64,000 nt of DNA, taken from the NCBI GenBank assembly GCA_016788065.1, contig JAEUTI010000089.1, positions 1 through 64,000 on the forward strand, written 5' to 3'. The stretch is from Bacteroidia bacterium. GTDB taxonomy: Bacteria > Bacteroidota > Bacteroidia > AKYH767-A > OLB10. The notes under the pieces were generated by a model. That model was not told where the DNA came from. It did not search any database and was given only the letters and a program-made list of their open reading frames with translations. Both the position numbers and the translations under genes were made by a program. Of this stretch, positions 54,439-62,420 are shown piece after piece. Each line of letters starts with the position of its first letter. Position 1 is the first letter of the stretch.

Positions 54439-55260
54439 TTATTTATTATTCGAAACTAATTCGGTTCGTAGTATTCTTTCTGGATGAGCATAAACAGTTA
54501 ACTTCTTACTTCTGCAAAAAGCAATTAAAGTCATGCCGGCAGCAACAGCATTTTCCACAGCCATAGAAGATGGCGCAGACACGGCAGCTAAAACTGGTAT
54601 TCCCACAGCTTGAACTTTATTTACTATTTCATAGCTGACTCTGCCACTCACGGTAATGCATTTTGCTTTTGAAAGTGTTTGATTCAACACCAGTGAACCA
54701 ATTACTTTATCAACTGCATTGTGCCTTCCAATATCTTCGAACATGGCAATCATTTCACCATCTATACTGAAAGCTGCTGCTGCATGTGTTCCTCCTGATG
54801 ATCTGAAATCAAGCTGAGCTTCCGACATTTTAGCAAACATACATTCCAGAATTCGGGGATCAATCTTAGCATCATCGTTAATAGTATTGGTTGAAAGTGT
54901 TTCTTCGAATGAAGTTCTTCCACACAATCCACATGAAGATGCAGAAATGATATTTCTGGAAGCAGCGAAATCTTTTAATAAATTTTCTTTAGGCAAAACT
55001 AAATTCAGAGCTGTGATGAATCCTTTTGGTCCACTGGATTTAATTTGCATTTGATGAGCATTTATTCTTTGCCGGTAAACTCCTTCTGTAAACAAAAGAC
55101 CCTGCACTAATTCCAATTCATGCCCGGGAGTTCGCATCGTAACAGTAAAAGGCTCCTCATTAATAGCAATCGACAATGATTCTTCAATAGCAAGCATATC
55201 ATTTACCTGAGAAAAATTCCCATCGTTAAATAGCAAACCATTATAAGAATTTGTTTTCAT
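54439..55260 (-). CDS. fdhD: Formate dehydrogenase maturation factor FdhD
   Basis: 273 aa. It transfers sulfur from IscS to the molybdenum cofactor before insertion into formate dehydrogenase, giving the essential Mo=S ligand. The functional cysteines are C110 and C113 in SASSCGLCGRTSF. The phosphate-binding and MGD-binding region includes GGTHAAAAFSIDGEMIAMFE and DIGRHNAVDKVIGSLVLNQ, and SGRVSYEIVNK is typical. Its presence directly upstream of the FDH genes supports FDH function of FdhA. The gap to fdhB is 5 bp. Confidence 0.95.
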   Translation of the reverse strand: MKTNSYNGLLFNDGNFSQVNDMLAIEESLSIAINEEPFTVTMRTPGHELELVQGLLFTEGVYRQRINAHQMQIKSSGPKGFITALNLVLPKENLLKDFAASRNIISASSCGLCGRTSFEETLSTNTINDDAKIDPRILECMFAKMSEAQLDFRSSGGTHAAAAFSIDGEMIAMFEDIGRHNAVDKVIGSLVLNQTLSKAKCITVSGRVSYEIVNKVQAVGIPVLAAVSAPSSMAVENAVAAGMTLIAFCRSKKLTVYAHPERILRTELVSNNK

Positions 55261-55306
55261 GCAAGTTTATAAATGATATTCTGAAATCAGAAAACACACG
55301 AGCACT

Positions 55307-56992
55307 CTATGATAATCCTGTAATATTTCCATCATCATCAATATCCATTCCTTCGGAAGCAGGGATAGCAGGTAAACCCGGCATCCTCATCATTTCACCA
55401 AGAATTGGAACTACGAATCCGGCTCCTGCAGCAAGTTCAAATTCCCGGACATTAACTTTAAATCCGGTTGGTCTGCCGGTTTTATTTTCATCATCCGAAA
55501 ATGACTTCTGTGTTTTAGCCATGCAAACCGGGAAGCCATTTACTCCAAGTTTTACAAACTCCTTGAGCTGATTGCTTGCTTTTACACTGTATGTAACATC
55601 ATCGGCACCATAGATTTCCAGTGCGATTTTCTTGATCTTCTCTTCAATTGGCAAACTCCAGTCATACAACTGATGATAGTTATTGGTACCTTTTTCAATA
55701 ACATCAACAACGGCTTTGGCCAGATCTTTAGTGCCTTCACCACCTTGACCCCATCCTTTCGATAACACTGCCTGAACCCCAACTTTAGCGCATTCATCTA
55801 CAACATATTTCACTTCTTCATCTGAATCAGAATAGAAGCTATTGATTGCAACTACAGGAGTCAAACCAAACTTCTTGCAATTTTCAATGTGTTTGGCGAC
55901 GTTCTGGAAACCCTTGCGGATATAGTCCATATTTGGAGTATTGTATTCTTCCTTCTTCGCTCCTCCATGGTGACGAAGCGCTCTTACTGTTACAACAAGT
56001 ACAAGAGCCTTTGGTTTTAAGCCACCTACCGGACATTTAATATCTAAGAATTTCTCAGCACCCAGATCGGCACCAAAACCAGCTTCTGTAACGACATAAT
56101 CACAAAGTGACATACCTGTTTTAGTCGCAATGATACTATTGGTTCCCTGAGCAATATTGGCAAATGGTCCACCATGAATGATAGCGGGATTCCCTTCCAG
56201 TGTTTGCACCAGATTCGGCTTAATGGCATCGCGAAGTAAAATAGCCATAGCACCTTCAGCTTTCAAATCACGTGCATAAATTGGTTTCTTATCGAAAGTA
56301 TATCCGATGAAAATATTTCCAAGTCGTTTTTTGAGGTCACTGAAATCTTTAGAAAGACAAATGATTGCCATTACCTCAGAAGCTGCTGTGATATTAAATC
56401 CATCTTCACGAGGAATACCATTCGAGCTTCCACCGATTGCAATAATGATATGACGAAGTGCGCGATCATTCATATCCATTACACGCTTCCAAACCACTGT
56501 ACGCGTGTCAATATTTAAGGTACGTGATTTGCTTTGAATATTATTGTCGATCAACGCAGCGAGTAAATTATTCGCCTTTTCAATTGCAGAAAAATCACCG
56601 GTAAAATGAAGATTAATATCTACCATTGGAATAACCTGAGAATAACCTCCTCCTGCAGCACCTCCTTTCATTCCAAAAACAGGACCTAGTGATGGCTCTC
56701 TGAGTACCACCATTGCATTCTTACCGATCTTGTTCAATCCATCGGTTAAACCTATCGAAACAGTAGTTTTTCCTTCTCCCGCTGGTGTTGGATTTATTGC
56801 AGATACAAGAATTAAATTCGACTTCGCTACTTTCGTTTCATCAATGATTGAAAGGGGAAGTTTTGCTTTATATTTTCCATATTGCTCCAACAACTCGGTG
56901 TCAATATTCAGTTTTCTGGCAATATCACGAATTGACTTAATATCAGCACGTGTAGCAATTTCAAGATCAGTTAGATTTTCAGTGGTTATCAT
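55307..56992 (-). CDS. fhs: Formate-tetrahydrofolate ligase
   Basis: 561 aa, full length. It makes 10-formyl-tetrahydrofolate from formate, THF and ATP. The P-loop is TPAGEGKTT (69-77); further family blocks are LREPSLGPVFGMKGGAAGGG, NIAQGTNSIIATKTG and EAGFGADLGAEKFLDIKC. It lies within the formate dehydrogenase/Moco operon, 46 bp before fdhD and 11 bp after moaE. The cell can thus either oxidise formate or assimilate it into the folate pool, for example for purine synthesis (PurN). Confidence 0.97.
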   Translation of the reverse strand: MITTENLTDLEIATRADIKSIRDIARKLNIDTELLEQYGKYKAKLPLSIIDETKVAKSNLILVSAINPTPAGEGKTTVSIGLTDGLNKIGKNAMVVLREPSLGPVFGMKGGAAGGGYSQVIPMVDINLHFTGDFSAIEKANNLLAALIDNNIQSKSRTLNIDTRTVVWKRVMDMNDRALRHIIIAIGGSSNGIPREDGFNITAASEVMAIICLSKDFSDLKKRLGNIFIGYTFDKKPIYARDLKAEGAMAILLRDAIKPNLVQTLEGNPAIIHGGPFANIAQGTNSIIATKTGMSLCDYVVTEAGFGADLGAEKFLDIKCPVGGLKPKALVLVVTVRALRHHGGAKKEEYNTPNMDYIRKGFQNVAKHIENCKKFGLTPVVAINSFYSDSDEEVKYVVDECAKVGVQAVLSKGWGQGGEGTKDLAKAVVDVIEKGTNNYHQLYDWSLPIEEKIKKIALEIYGADDVTYSVKASNQLKEFVKLGVNGFPVCMAKTQKSFSDDENKTGRPTGFKVNVREFELAAGAGFVVPILGEMMRMPGLPAIPASEGMDIDDDGNITGLS

Positions 56993-57003
56993 AAGTTGAT
57001 TAT

Positions 57004-57456
57004 TCAGTTGGTACTTGTATTTTGTTTCCAGGAATGTGTGTTATCATTCAATAGCTCTTTGCCCCATACCGGAACCTTATTCTTGATCTCTTCAACGACA
57101 AATGCACATGCATCAATAGCCATTTTACGGTGGCGGGAAGAAGTGAAGACAAACAATGAAATCTCACCTGTCTTCACCAGTCCTAAAGAATGGTAAATAT
57201 GCATGCAAGATAATTGAAATCTTGAAAAAGTCTCCTCCCTTATTGAAAATAGTATCTCGTCCGCCATTTCCTTGTAGCAAGTGTATTCTATTCCTATAAC
57301 TTCCTTATTATCAATAACATCAGCCCTCACCTGACCTAAAAAAATGCTATGGGCACCTATTCCGGTTTGGGAACTATGACCGGCAATACTGGTCGCAATT
57401 TTCTCGGGCGATACCGGCCCTTCAATAAAAACCTCTTTTTTCTTGTGTTCTTTCAT
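57004..57456 (-). CDS. moaE: Molybdopterin synthase catalytic subunit MoaE
   Basis: 150 aa. With MoaD thiocarboxylate it inserts sulfur into cyclic pyranopterin monophosphate to make molybdopterin. Family motifs: GAHSIFLGQVRAD, IEYTCYKEMADEIL, HSLGLVKTGEISLFVFTSSR and VVEEIKNKVPVWGKE, with the two active-site lysines in the last block. It overlaps moeB by 4 bp. The C-terminal 15 residues are a short polar extension. Confidence 0.95.
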   Translation of the reverse strand: MKEHKKKEVFIEGPVSPEKIATSIAGHSSQTGIGAHSIFLGQVRADVIDNKEVIGIEYTCYKEMADEILFSIREETFSRFQLSCMHIYHSLGLVKTGEISLFVFTSSRHRKMAIDACAFVVEEIKNKVPVWGKELLNDNTHSWKQNTSTN

Positions 57457-58583
57457 GGCATTTCCCCCTTTAAATATTCGTTTAATACTTGTGCGCCTCC
57501 TACCAGGCTCTTGACTTCAGCAAACCCAAATTTCTTGAACAAAATATCTGCTCCTATTTTACTTCTGTATCCGGAGGCACAAACCAGCAAAGTTGGTATT
57601 TCAGGCCGCAGCTCACTGGCCTTTGCTTCCAGCTTTTCCAACGGAATCAATTTAACGCGATTAGAATTTATAACTGGCTGCTCACCGGGTTGTCTCACAT
57701 CAATTATCTGAAGTATTTCCTCATGTTTCATCCAGGCTTTCAGGTTGCCGGAATTAATTTCCACTGATGGAGATGAACAAAATCTATCATAACTAAAAGC
57801 TCTTAGAGCAGCCGAATCTGAAGGAAATCCCAACCAATTCTCTTCATTTCGTTCTACTACAAATTGGTTCCATTGAAATGAAGTTCCATCAAAGAAATGA
57901 AGTATTGTATATTCAAAATTTCCAATCTTAGCAATCCATTTTAGTGCAACATGAGCCTGCATCATGCCAATAAAACCGGGTATAGTATTTAACACACCTT
58001 GTTCATGACAACTTTGTACACTTCCCGATTCAGGTGGATGCTGAAAAATACATCTGTATGTTGCCCCGCGTTTTCCATTCTCAAGTAAATTATTGAACAG
58101 CGCAAACTGACCGGAATAACGATTTACAGAACCATGAATAAAAGGTTTTTCAAGCAACACACAAGCATCATTAATCAGGTAACGGGTTTCAAAATTATCT
58201 GTGCAATCAATTATCAGATCAAATTTTCGGATTATATGCTCAACATTCTGAGTAGTTAATCTTTCAGGGAAAGTGTGAACTGAAATATGATCATTAATTG
58301 CTTGCAAATGCTTTGCAGCAACCTCACATTTTAACGCTCCTATATCATTGGTTTGAAATAAAACCTGCCTTTGCAAATTACTTAATGAAACCACATCAAA
58401 ATCTACGATACCTATAGTTCCAATTCCGGCAGCAGCCAGATAGCTTAATACCGGAGAACCTAGTCCACCTGCGCCAACAACTAATACATTAGCTTGTTTA
58501 AGCAACAACTGACCCTTAGTACCAAATTCAGGCAACATCAGGTGACGACTGTATCGTAATTTTTCGTGCTCGTTAAGATCCAT
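57453..58583 (-). CDS. moeB: MoeB/ThiF-type adenylyltransferase with C-terminal rhodanese domain
   Basis: 376 aa from the ATG at 58583, which gives the family start MDLNEHEKLRYSRHL; an ATG five codons earlier (58598) is possible. It adenylates the C-terminus of MoaD and passes sulfur from the rhodanese domain. The ATP motif is GAGGLGSPVLSYLAAAGIG with DFDVVSLSNLQRQVLF. The rhodanese loop is LLVCASGYRSK. Unusually, the two CxxC zinc motifs of most MoeB proteins are absent: only YRC remains at the first, and the second region reads FVVERNEENW. It overlaps mobA by 11 bp and moaE by 4 bp. Confidence 0.92.
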   Translation of the reverse strand: MDLNEHEKLRYSRHLMLPEFGTKGQLLLKQANVLVVGAGGLGSPVLSYLAAAGIGTIGIVDFDVVSLSNLQRQVLFQTNDIGALKCEVAAKHLQAINDHISVHTFPERLTTQNVEHIIRKFDLIIDCTDNFETRYLINDACVLLEKPFIHGSVNRYSGQFALFNNLLENGKRGATYRCIFQHPPESGSVQSCHEQGVLNTIPGFIGMMQAHVALKWIAKIGNFEYTILHFFDGTSFQWNQFVVERNEENWLGFPSDSAALRAFSYDRFCSSPSVEINSGNLKAWMKHEEILQIIDVRQPGEQPVINSNRVKLIPLEKLEAKASELRPEIPTLLVCASGYRSKIGADILFKKFGFAEVKSLVGGAQVLNEYLKGEMP

Positions 58584-59148
58584 ATTCTTTCCAGGCATTC
58601 AGATCTGCTTTGGTATTAAAATTCAGAAATAAATTTTCAGCATTATCGAATTCAACTAAATTTAAGCTGAATTTCTTAACTATCAATTGCATTTTTAAAA
58701 TATCGGAATGTATCAGTGCACCTAATTTTTCTTGAATGGAAGCATGATAAAAACCACATAATGGTTCAATTCCATCTTTTGTTAAGGGCAGACAAATTTC
58801 AGAATCATTTATAGCCTCATACAATTTTAAAATTGCCTCCGTAGTAATCAATGGCATATCACAGGCAATAACGAAAATCCATTCAGAATTTGCATGCTCA
58901 AAGGCTGAAACAATACCGCCGGCAGGTCCTTTATCAGTTATAGAATCAGGGAAAACCTGAAATCCTGAATTTTTATAACTATCGTTATTGCTTATCACAA
59001 TAACATCCGAAAAAAGCGTGCTCAATACTTCCAAAATATGGGAGGACATTGGCTTATTTCTGAACTCCACCAATCCTTTATCACTACCCATCCGGGACGA
59101 TTTCCCACCTGCAAGGAGGACAGCAGTAGCATCTGACAATTTTAACAT
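58573..59148 (-). CDS. mobA: Molybdenum cofactor guanylyltransferase MobA
   Basis: 191 aa. It attaches GMP to molybdopterin, forming the MGD needed by the bis-MGD formate dehydrogenase in the same operon. The nucleotide-binding signature is AVLLAGGKSSRMGSDKGLVE near the N-terminus, and the metal-binding segment is FVIACDMPLITTEAI. GIEPLCGFYHASIQEKL is also typical. It overlaps moeB and is 1 bp from the TSUP transporter gene. Confidence 0.94.
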   Translation of the reverse strand: MLKLSDATAVLLAGGKSSRMGSDKGLVEFRNKPMSSHILEVLSTLFSDVIVISNNDSYKNSGFQVFPDSITDKGPAGGIVSAFEHANSEWIFVIACDMPLITTEAILKLYEAINDSEICLPLTKDGIEPLCGFYHASIQEKLGALIHSDILKMQLIVKKFSLNLVEFDNAENLFLNFNTKADLNAWKEYGS

Positions 59149-59149
59149 T

Positions 59150-59884
59150 TCATTGCAAGATAAGTTTTATTCCGGCAAATATCAACACCATTGCAAGAAC
59201 TTTTTTCATCATTGCAGGTGGCAACTTTCTGCTACCAACCCAGGAGCCCACCAGTCCGCCACAAAAAGCAGCGATAGTCCAGTAAAGGATCTCCATATCA
59301 GGTAAAAATCCGGTCATTGCCATACCTAACAGGCCGGAAATGGAATTTAAAAAAATAAATAACGCCGATATGAGTGCAGTTTGTTTGAGTCCCGCCCAGC
59401 CCATTATTAATAACAACGGACTTAAAACAATTCCACCTCCAATACCTGTGATTCCGGAAACTATTCCGATAGCTAAACCAACAAGAATGGTAATATATGC
59501 TGCAGGTACCTGTATCACTCTTTCAGGAACATTAAAAAAACCTGTTAAGCGAATTGCAGCAATTAAAATCAGGACACCTAAAATTTTCCGATAAACTTCA
59601 TCCGAAACCGGAATCATAGCACCAAAAAAAGCGGCAGGCATACTACCCGCAATTAGTGCAATAAAAAAACCTTTCGGAAGCTCTGATACACTGCTAAATC
59701 TGATGAATGCAACCATGGATACAAAAACATTCATCAGTAATGCTGCAGGTTTCATAGTTTCAGGAACCATATGAAGCAATCCCATGATTGCCAGATAGCC
59801 ACTTGCTCCGCCATGCCCAACTGATGAATAGAGCAAGGCAATCAAAAAGAAAATGAGCGGAAGAAAACTTAGAACTACATCCAT
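59150..59884 (-). CDS. TSUP-family (TauE/SafE) membrane transporter
   Basis: 244 aa with about eight membrane helices. It has the TSUP hallmarks SSVGHGGASGYLAIMGLLHM in the first repeat and IVSGITGIGGGIVLSPLLLI in the second. Known family members move sulfite, thiosulfate or organosulfur anions. Here it is embedded between moeA and mobA with gaps of 7 and 1 bp, so it is very likely co-expressed with cofactor synthesis and formate oxidation. The substrate is not shown by sequence. Export of sulfite from sulfur transfer, or transport of another small anion, are possibilities. Confidence 0.9.
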   Translation of the reverse strand: MDVVLSFLPLIFFLIALLYSSVGHGGASGYLAIMGLLHMVPETMKPAALLMNVFVSMVAFIRFSSVSELPKGFFIALIAGSMPAAFFGAMIPVSDEVYRKILGVLILIAAIRLTGFFNVPERVIQVPAAYITILVGLAIGIVSGITGIGGGIVLSPLLLIMGWAGLKQTALISALFIFLNSISGLLGMAMTGFLPDMEILYWTIAAFCGGLVGSWVGSRKLPPAMMKKVLAMVLIFAGIKLILQ

Positions 59885-59891
59885 CAGGAAA

Positions 59892-61100
59892 CTAGTTTAA
59901 ATGATTCACCATTTGAACCCGTACATGATCGCCTTCTTTGACCTCAACAACTTCTTCATCAATTACCACGATACAATTTGCTTTACAAAACGGAAGCAGT
60001 TTATAAGATTCCTGCCCTTCCAGAATGGTGACAGTTTGAAGGTCGGTGTAAGCTCGTAAAAAATGAATCATACCACTTTTTTTAGAATAATTACCATTGA
60101 CAGGCAACTGCATTTCCTTCGCAAATGGCGTCGGATAACCCATTGAACGATATAAGGCAGGCAGCACATATTCATAAAAACAAACCATCACTGAAGCAGG
60201 GTTTCCGGGCAATCCAAAAATTACCTTCTTATTTTTCATACCAAAATAAATTGGTTTACCAGGCTTTTGTTTTACTTTGTAAAAAATGGCTTTAACCTTC
60301 TGATTGCTGAGAGCCTTCCCGACAAAATCATAATCACCAACGCTGATTCCACCGGTAAACAAAACAAAATCATGCTCCTTTGAAGCTTCTTTAAAAATGT
60401 CAATTGTGTTCTGCAAATTATCAGCAGCATGAAATATGGAAATATCCTCAAACCCATGTTCATTTAAAACCGAATTAAGCATAAAGGAATTGGATTCATA
60501 AATGCAGCCCTCTTCTAAATCTTTCCCTGGAGCGATCAATTCATTTCCTGTTACAATAACTGCAATAGCCGGTTTTTTGAAACATCGAACCGTAGTTGTT
60601 CCAAGAGAATATAAGAGACCAATACTTCCGGATGTTATTCTTTCAAATTTCGGAATGGCAATCTCACGCTTTCTGATTTGTGAACCTCTGTAACGAATAT
60701 TACTTCCTCTGGTTATATTTTCATTATCGGGGATCATCTCCTCCTGACGTACAGTAACATGCTCTTGCATAACAACTGTATCGAGACTATCCGGCACAGC
60801 TGCACCGGTAAAAATGCGAATACAACTTCCGGATTCACATTTGCCTTCAAACACTTTTCCAGCAGTTGATTCCCCGCAGATTTTTAAACTTTTAAACTTT
60901 TTCAGATCTTTTATCCGGAAAGCATAACCGTCGACAGCAGCCTGGTTAAAGGGTGGAGAATCTATTGGGCTCAAAATACTCAATGCAGTAACTAAACCAC
61001 GTGAGGTATTCACTTCATAATTTTCAATCTTAGCCAGTGGAATTTCCTTTAACAGTAATTCCTTAGCTTCTTCGAAAGATATCATAAAAGCCTTACCCAT
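59892..61100 (-). CDS. moeA: Molybdopterin molybdenumtransferase MoeA
   Basis: 402 aa. It inserts molybdate into adenylated molybdopterin. Typical blocks are DSPPFNQAAVDGYAFRIKDL, RGSNIRYRGSQIRKRE, VIVTGNELIAPGKDLEEGCI, LFTGGISVGDYDF and KQKPGKPIYFG with GLPGNPASVMVCFYEYVLPA. Starts at 61100 or five codons later (61085, MISFEEAK) are both possible. I kept the longer, which leaves 2 bp to moaA. Confidence 0.95.
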   Translation of the reverse strand: MGKAFMISFEEAKELLLKEIPLAKIENYEVNTSRGLVTALSILSPIDSPPFNQAAVDGYAFRIKDLKKFKSLKICGESTAGKVFEGKCESGSCIRIFTGAAVPDSLDTVVMQEHVTVRQEEMIPDNENITRGSNIRYRGSQIRKREIAIPKFERITSGSIGLLYSLGTTTVRCFKKPAIAVIVTGNELIAPGKDLEEGCIYESNSFMLNSVLNEHGFEDISIFHAADNLQNTIDIFKEASKEHDFVLFTGGISVGDYDFVGKALSNQKVKAIFYKVKQKPGKPIYFGMKNKKVIFGLPGNPASVMVCFYEYVLPALYRSMGYPTPFAKEMQLPVNGNYSKKSGMIHFLRAYTDLQTVTILEGQESYKLLPFCKANCIVVIDEEVVEVKEGDHVRVQMVNHLN

Positions 61101-61102
61101 AA

Positions 61103-62107
61103 TTAGCCTCCTATTCCCATCATAGATCTGCGGTGGGAAGATGTTTCTTCAAGTCCCCAGCTTACTCCGCTATTTCCTCCCAGCTGAAAATGTTTACCCG
61201 CCAAACACGATCGTATTAAGAGTGAAACATCTTCACCGGAACGAAGTGCACTCAATAAGTCAGTTTCTGTTTTGCTGAACAAACAATTGCGCATTTTACC
61301 ATCTGAAGTAAGTCGCAATCTGTTACATCCACCACAAAATGGTTCACTCATGGTAGTGATGATCGAAAATGTCCCGTTATAATTCTTAATTTGAAATTTT
61401 TTTGTGGTGTCGTGAACACCATCTTCTAACTTAATAATTTCGGAATGCGTTCGGGCAATAATTTCCAGCATTTCACCGGCATGAATCACCCGATCAGGTT
61501 GCCATTTATTTCCGGGAAATGGCATAAATTCAATAAACCTCACATGAACTGGTTCTTCTTTCGTCCATTCAACAAAGTCTGCAAGTTCATTTTCATTATA
61601 TCCGTTCATAACTACCATGTTGATTTTAACATGAAAGTTATGATCTAGTAATAACTGAATATTATTTTTTACCTGAATGAAATCATCCCTTTGGGTGAGT
61701 TTATGAAATAAATCCCTGTTGAGAGTATCGAGACTGACATTGATAGAATTGATCCCGGCTTCCTTAAAAACATCCATAAAATGATGTATTCTGGAACCAT
61801 TGGTTGTTAAAACCAATTTTGTTCCGGTCATTCCAAGCTCCCTGATAATCATGGATGCATCTTTTCTGACCAGAGGTTCACCGCCGGTTATCCGGATTTT
61901 TTTTACTCCCTCGCAGATAAATATTTTCGCTAAGGAAATTATTTCACTGGTAGACATCTGATCCGAACCATGCGAATTACAATCCCCCTTTATGCTATCA
62001 TCCAGATGTTCAGGCTGAGGCAAACAGTACAAACATTTGTAGTTGCACCGGTCTGTCAGACTGATTCTCAGGTAGTCATGTATCCGACCAAACTGATCTT
62101 TGAGCAT
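61103..62107 (-). CDS. moaA: GTP 3',8-cyclase MoaA
   Basis: 334 aa, radical-SAM enzyme starting molybdopterin synthesis from GTP. The N-terminal cluster is CNYKCLYCLP (C21, C25, C28), the SAM site includes RITGGEPLVRKD, and the C-terminal cluster is in FCGGCNRLRLTSDGKMRNC. The C-terminal GG tail needed for activity is present (MMGIGG). It lies 76 bp from moaD, the largest gap in the operon, with a TAATTTTG box on the minus strand at 62154-62161 that may be an internal promoter. Confidence 0.96.
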   Translation of the reverse strand: MLKDQFGRIHDYLRISLTDRCNYKCLYCLPQPEHLDDSIKGDCNSHGSDQMSTSEIISLAKIFICEGVKKIRITGGEPLVRKDASMIIRELGMTGTKLVLTTNGSRIHHFMDVFKEAGINSINVSLDTLNRDLFHKLTQRDDFIQVKNNIQLLLDHNFHVKINMVVMNGYNENELADFVEWTKEEPVHVRFIEFMPFPGNKWQPDRVIHAGEMLEIIARTHSEIIKLEDGVHDTTKKFQIKNYNGTFSIITTMSEPFCGGCNRLRLTSDGKMRNCLFSKTETDLLSALRSGEDVSLLIRSCLAGKHFQLGGNSGVSWGLEETSSHRRSMMGIGG

Positions 62108-62153
62108 GGTTTTAAATTAATGATTAATTGCAGGGACTGAAAACCTTGCCTCC

Positions 62154-62161
62154 CAAAATTA
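62154..62161 (-). promoter_or_regulatory. Possible internal -7 box before moaA
   Basis: The minus strand reads TAATTTTG, an exact TAnnTTTG match 46 nt upstream of the moaA ATG. No TTG lies at the ideal -33 distance, and no Moco-riboswitch-like structure was recognised in this 76-bp gap. Confidence 0.3.
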
Positions 62162-62183
62162 CATATAAAAAAGATAAAACATC

Positions 62184-62417
62184 TCAGCCTCCTGAAAAAG
62201 GAGGTAAAATTGCAACTACATCCCCATCAGTAAGCAACAAATTACCGTTAATTAATTTATGATTTACAGCAATCGCATAATTCAATTTTCCCAGATTTGG
62301 AAACTGCCGGTTTAACTCAGTACGAATCGAATCTGTATCAACTGCCACCTTTTGCTGCTCTCTGAATCCGGTTGCTTCTGCTGCAGCAGAAAAAAAAACT
62401 AATTTAACTGAAGCCAT
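62184..62417 (-). CDS. moaD: Molybdopterin synthase sulfur carrier subunit MoaD
   Basis: 77 aa, ubiquitin-like. It ends VVAILPPFSGG, with the C-terminal Gly-Gly that is adenylated by MoeB and converted to a thiocarboxylate. The N-terminus KLVFFSAAAEATGFREQQ is the usual first strand. It is the first Moco gene of the run. Only 3 bp separate it from the stop codon of the T9SS adhesin-like gene upstream, so its promoter must lie inside that gene or it is co-transcribed with it. Confidence 0.95.
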   Translation of the reverse strand: MASVKLVFFSAAAEATGFREQQKVAVDTDSIRTELNRQFPNLGKLNYAIAVNHKLINGNLLLTDGDVVAILPPFSGG

Positions 62418-62420
62418 AAA

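Noticed and set aside
62108-62183. Molybdenum-cofactor riboswitch upstream of moaA
   Set aside because: The 76-bp gap is too short and shows no multi-stem structure that I can recognise.
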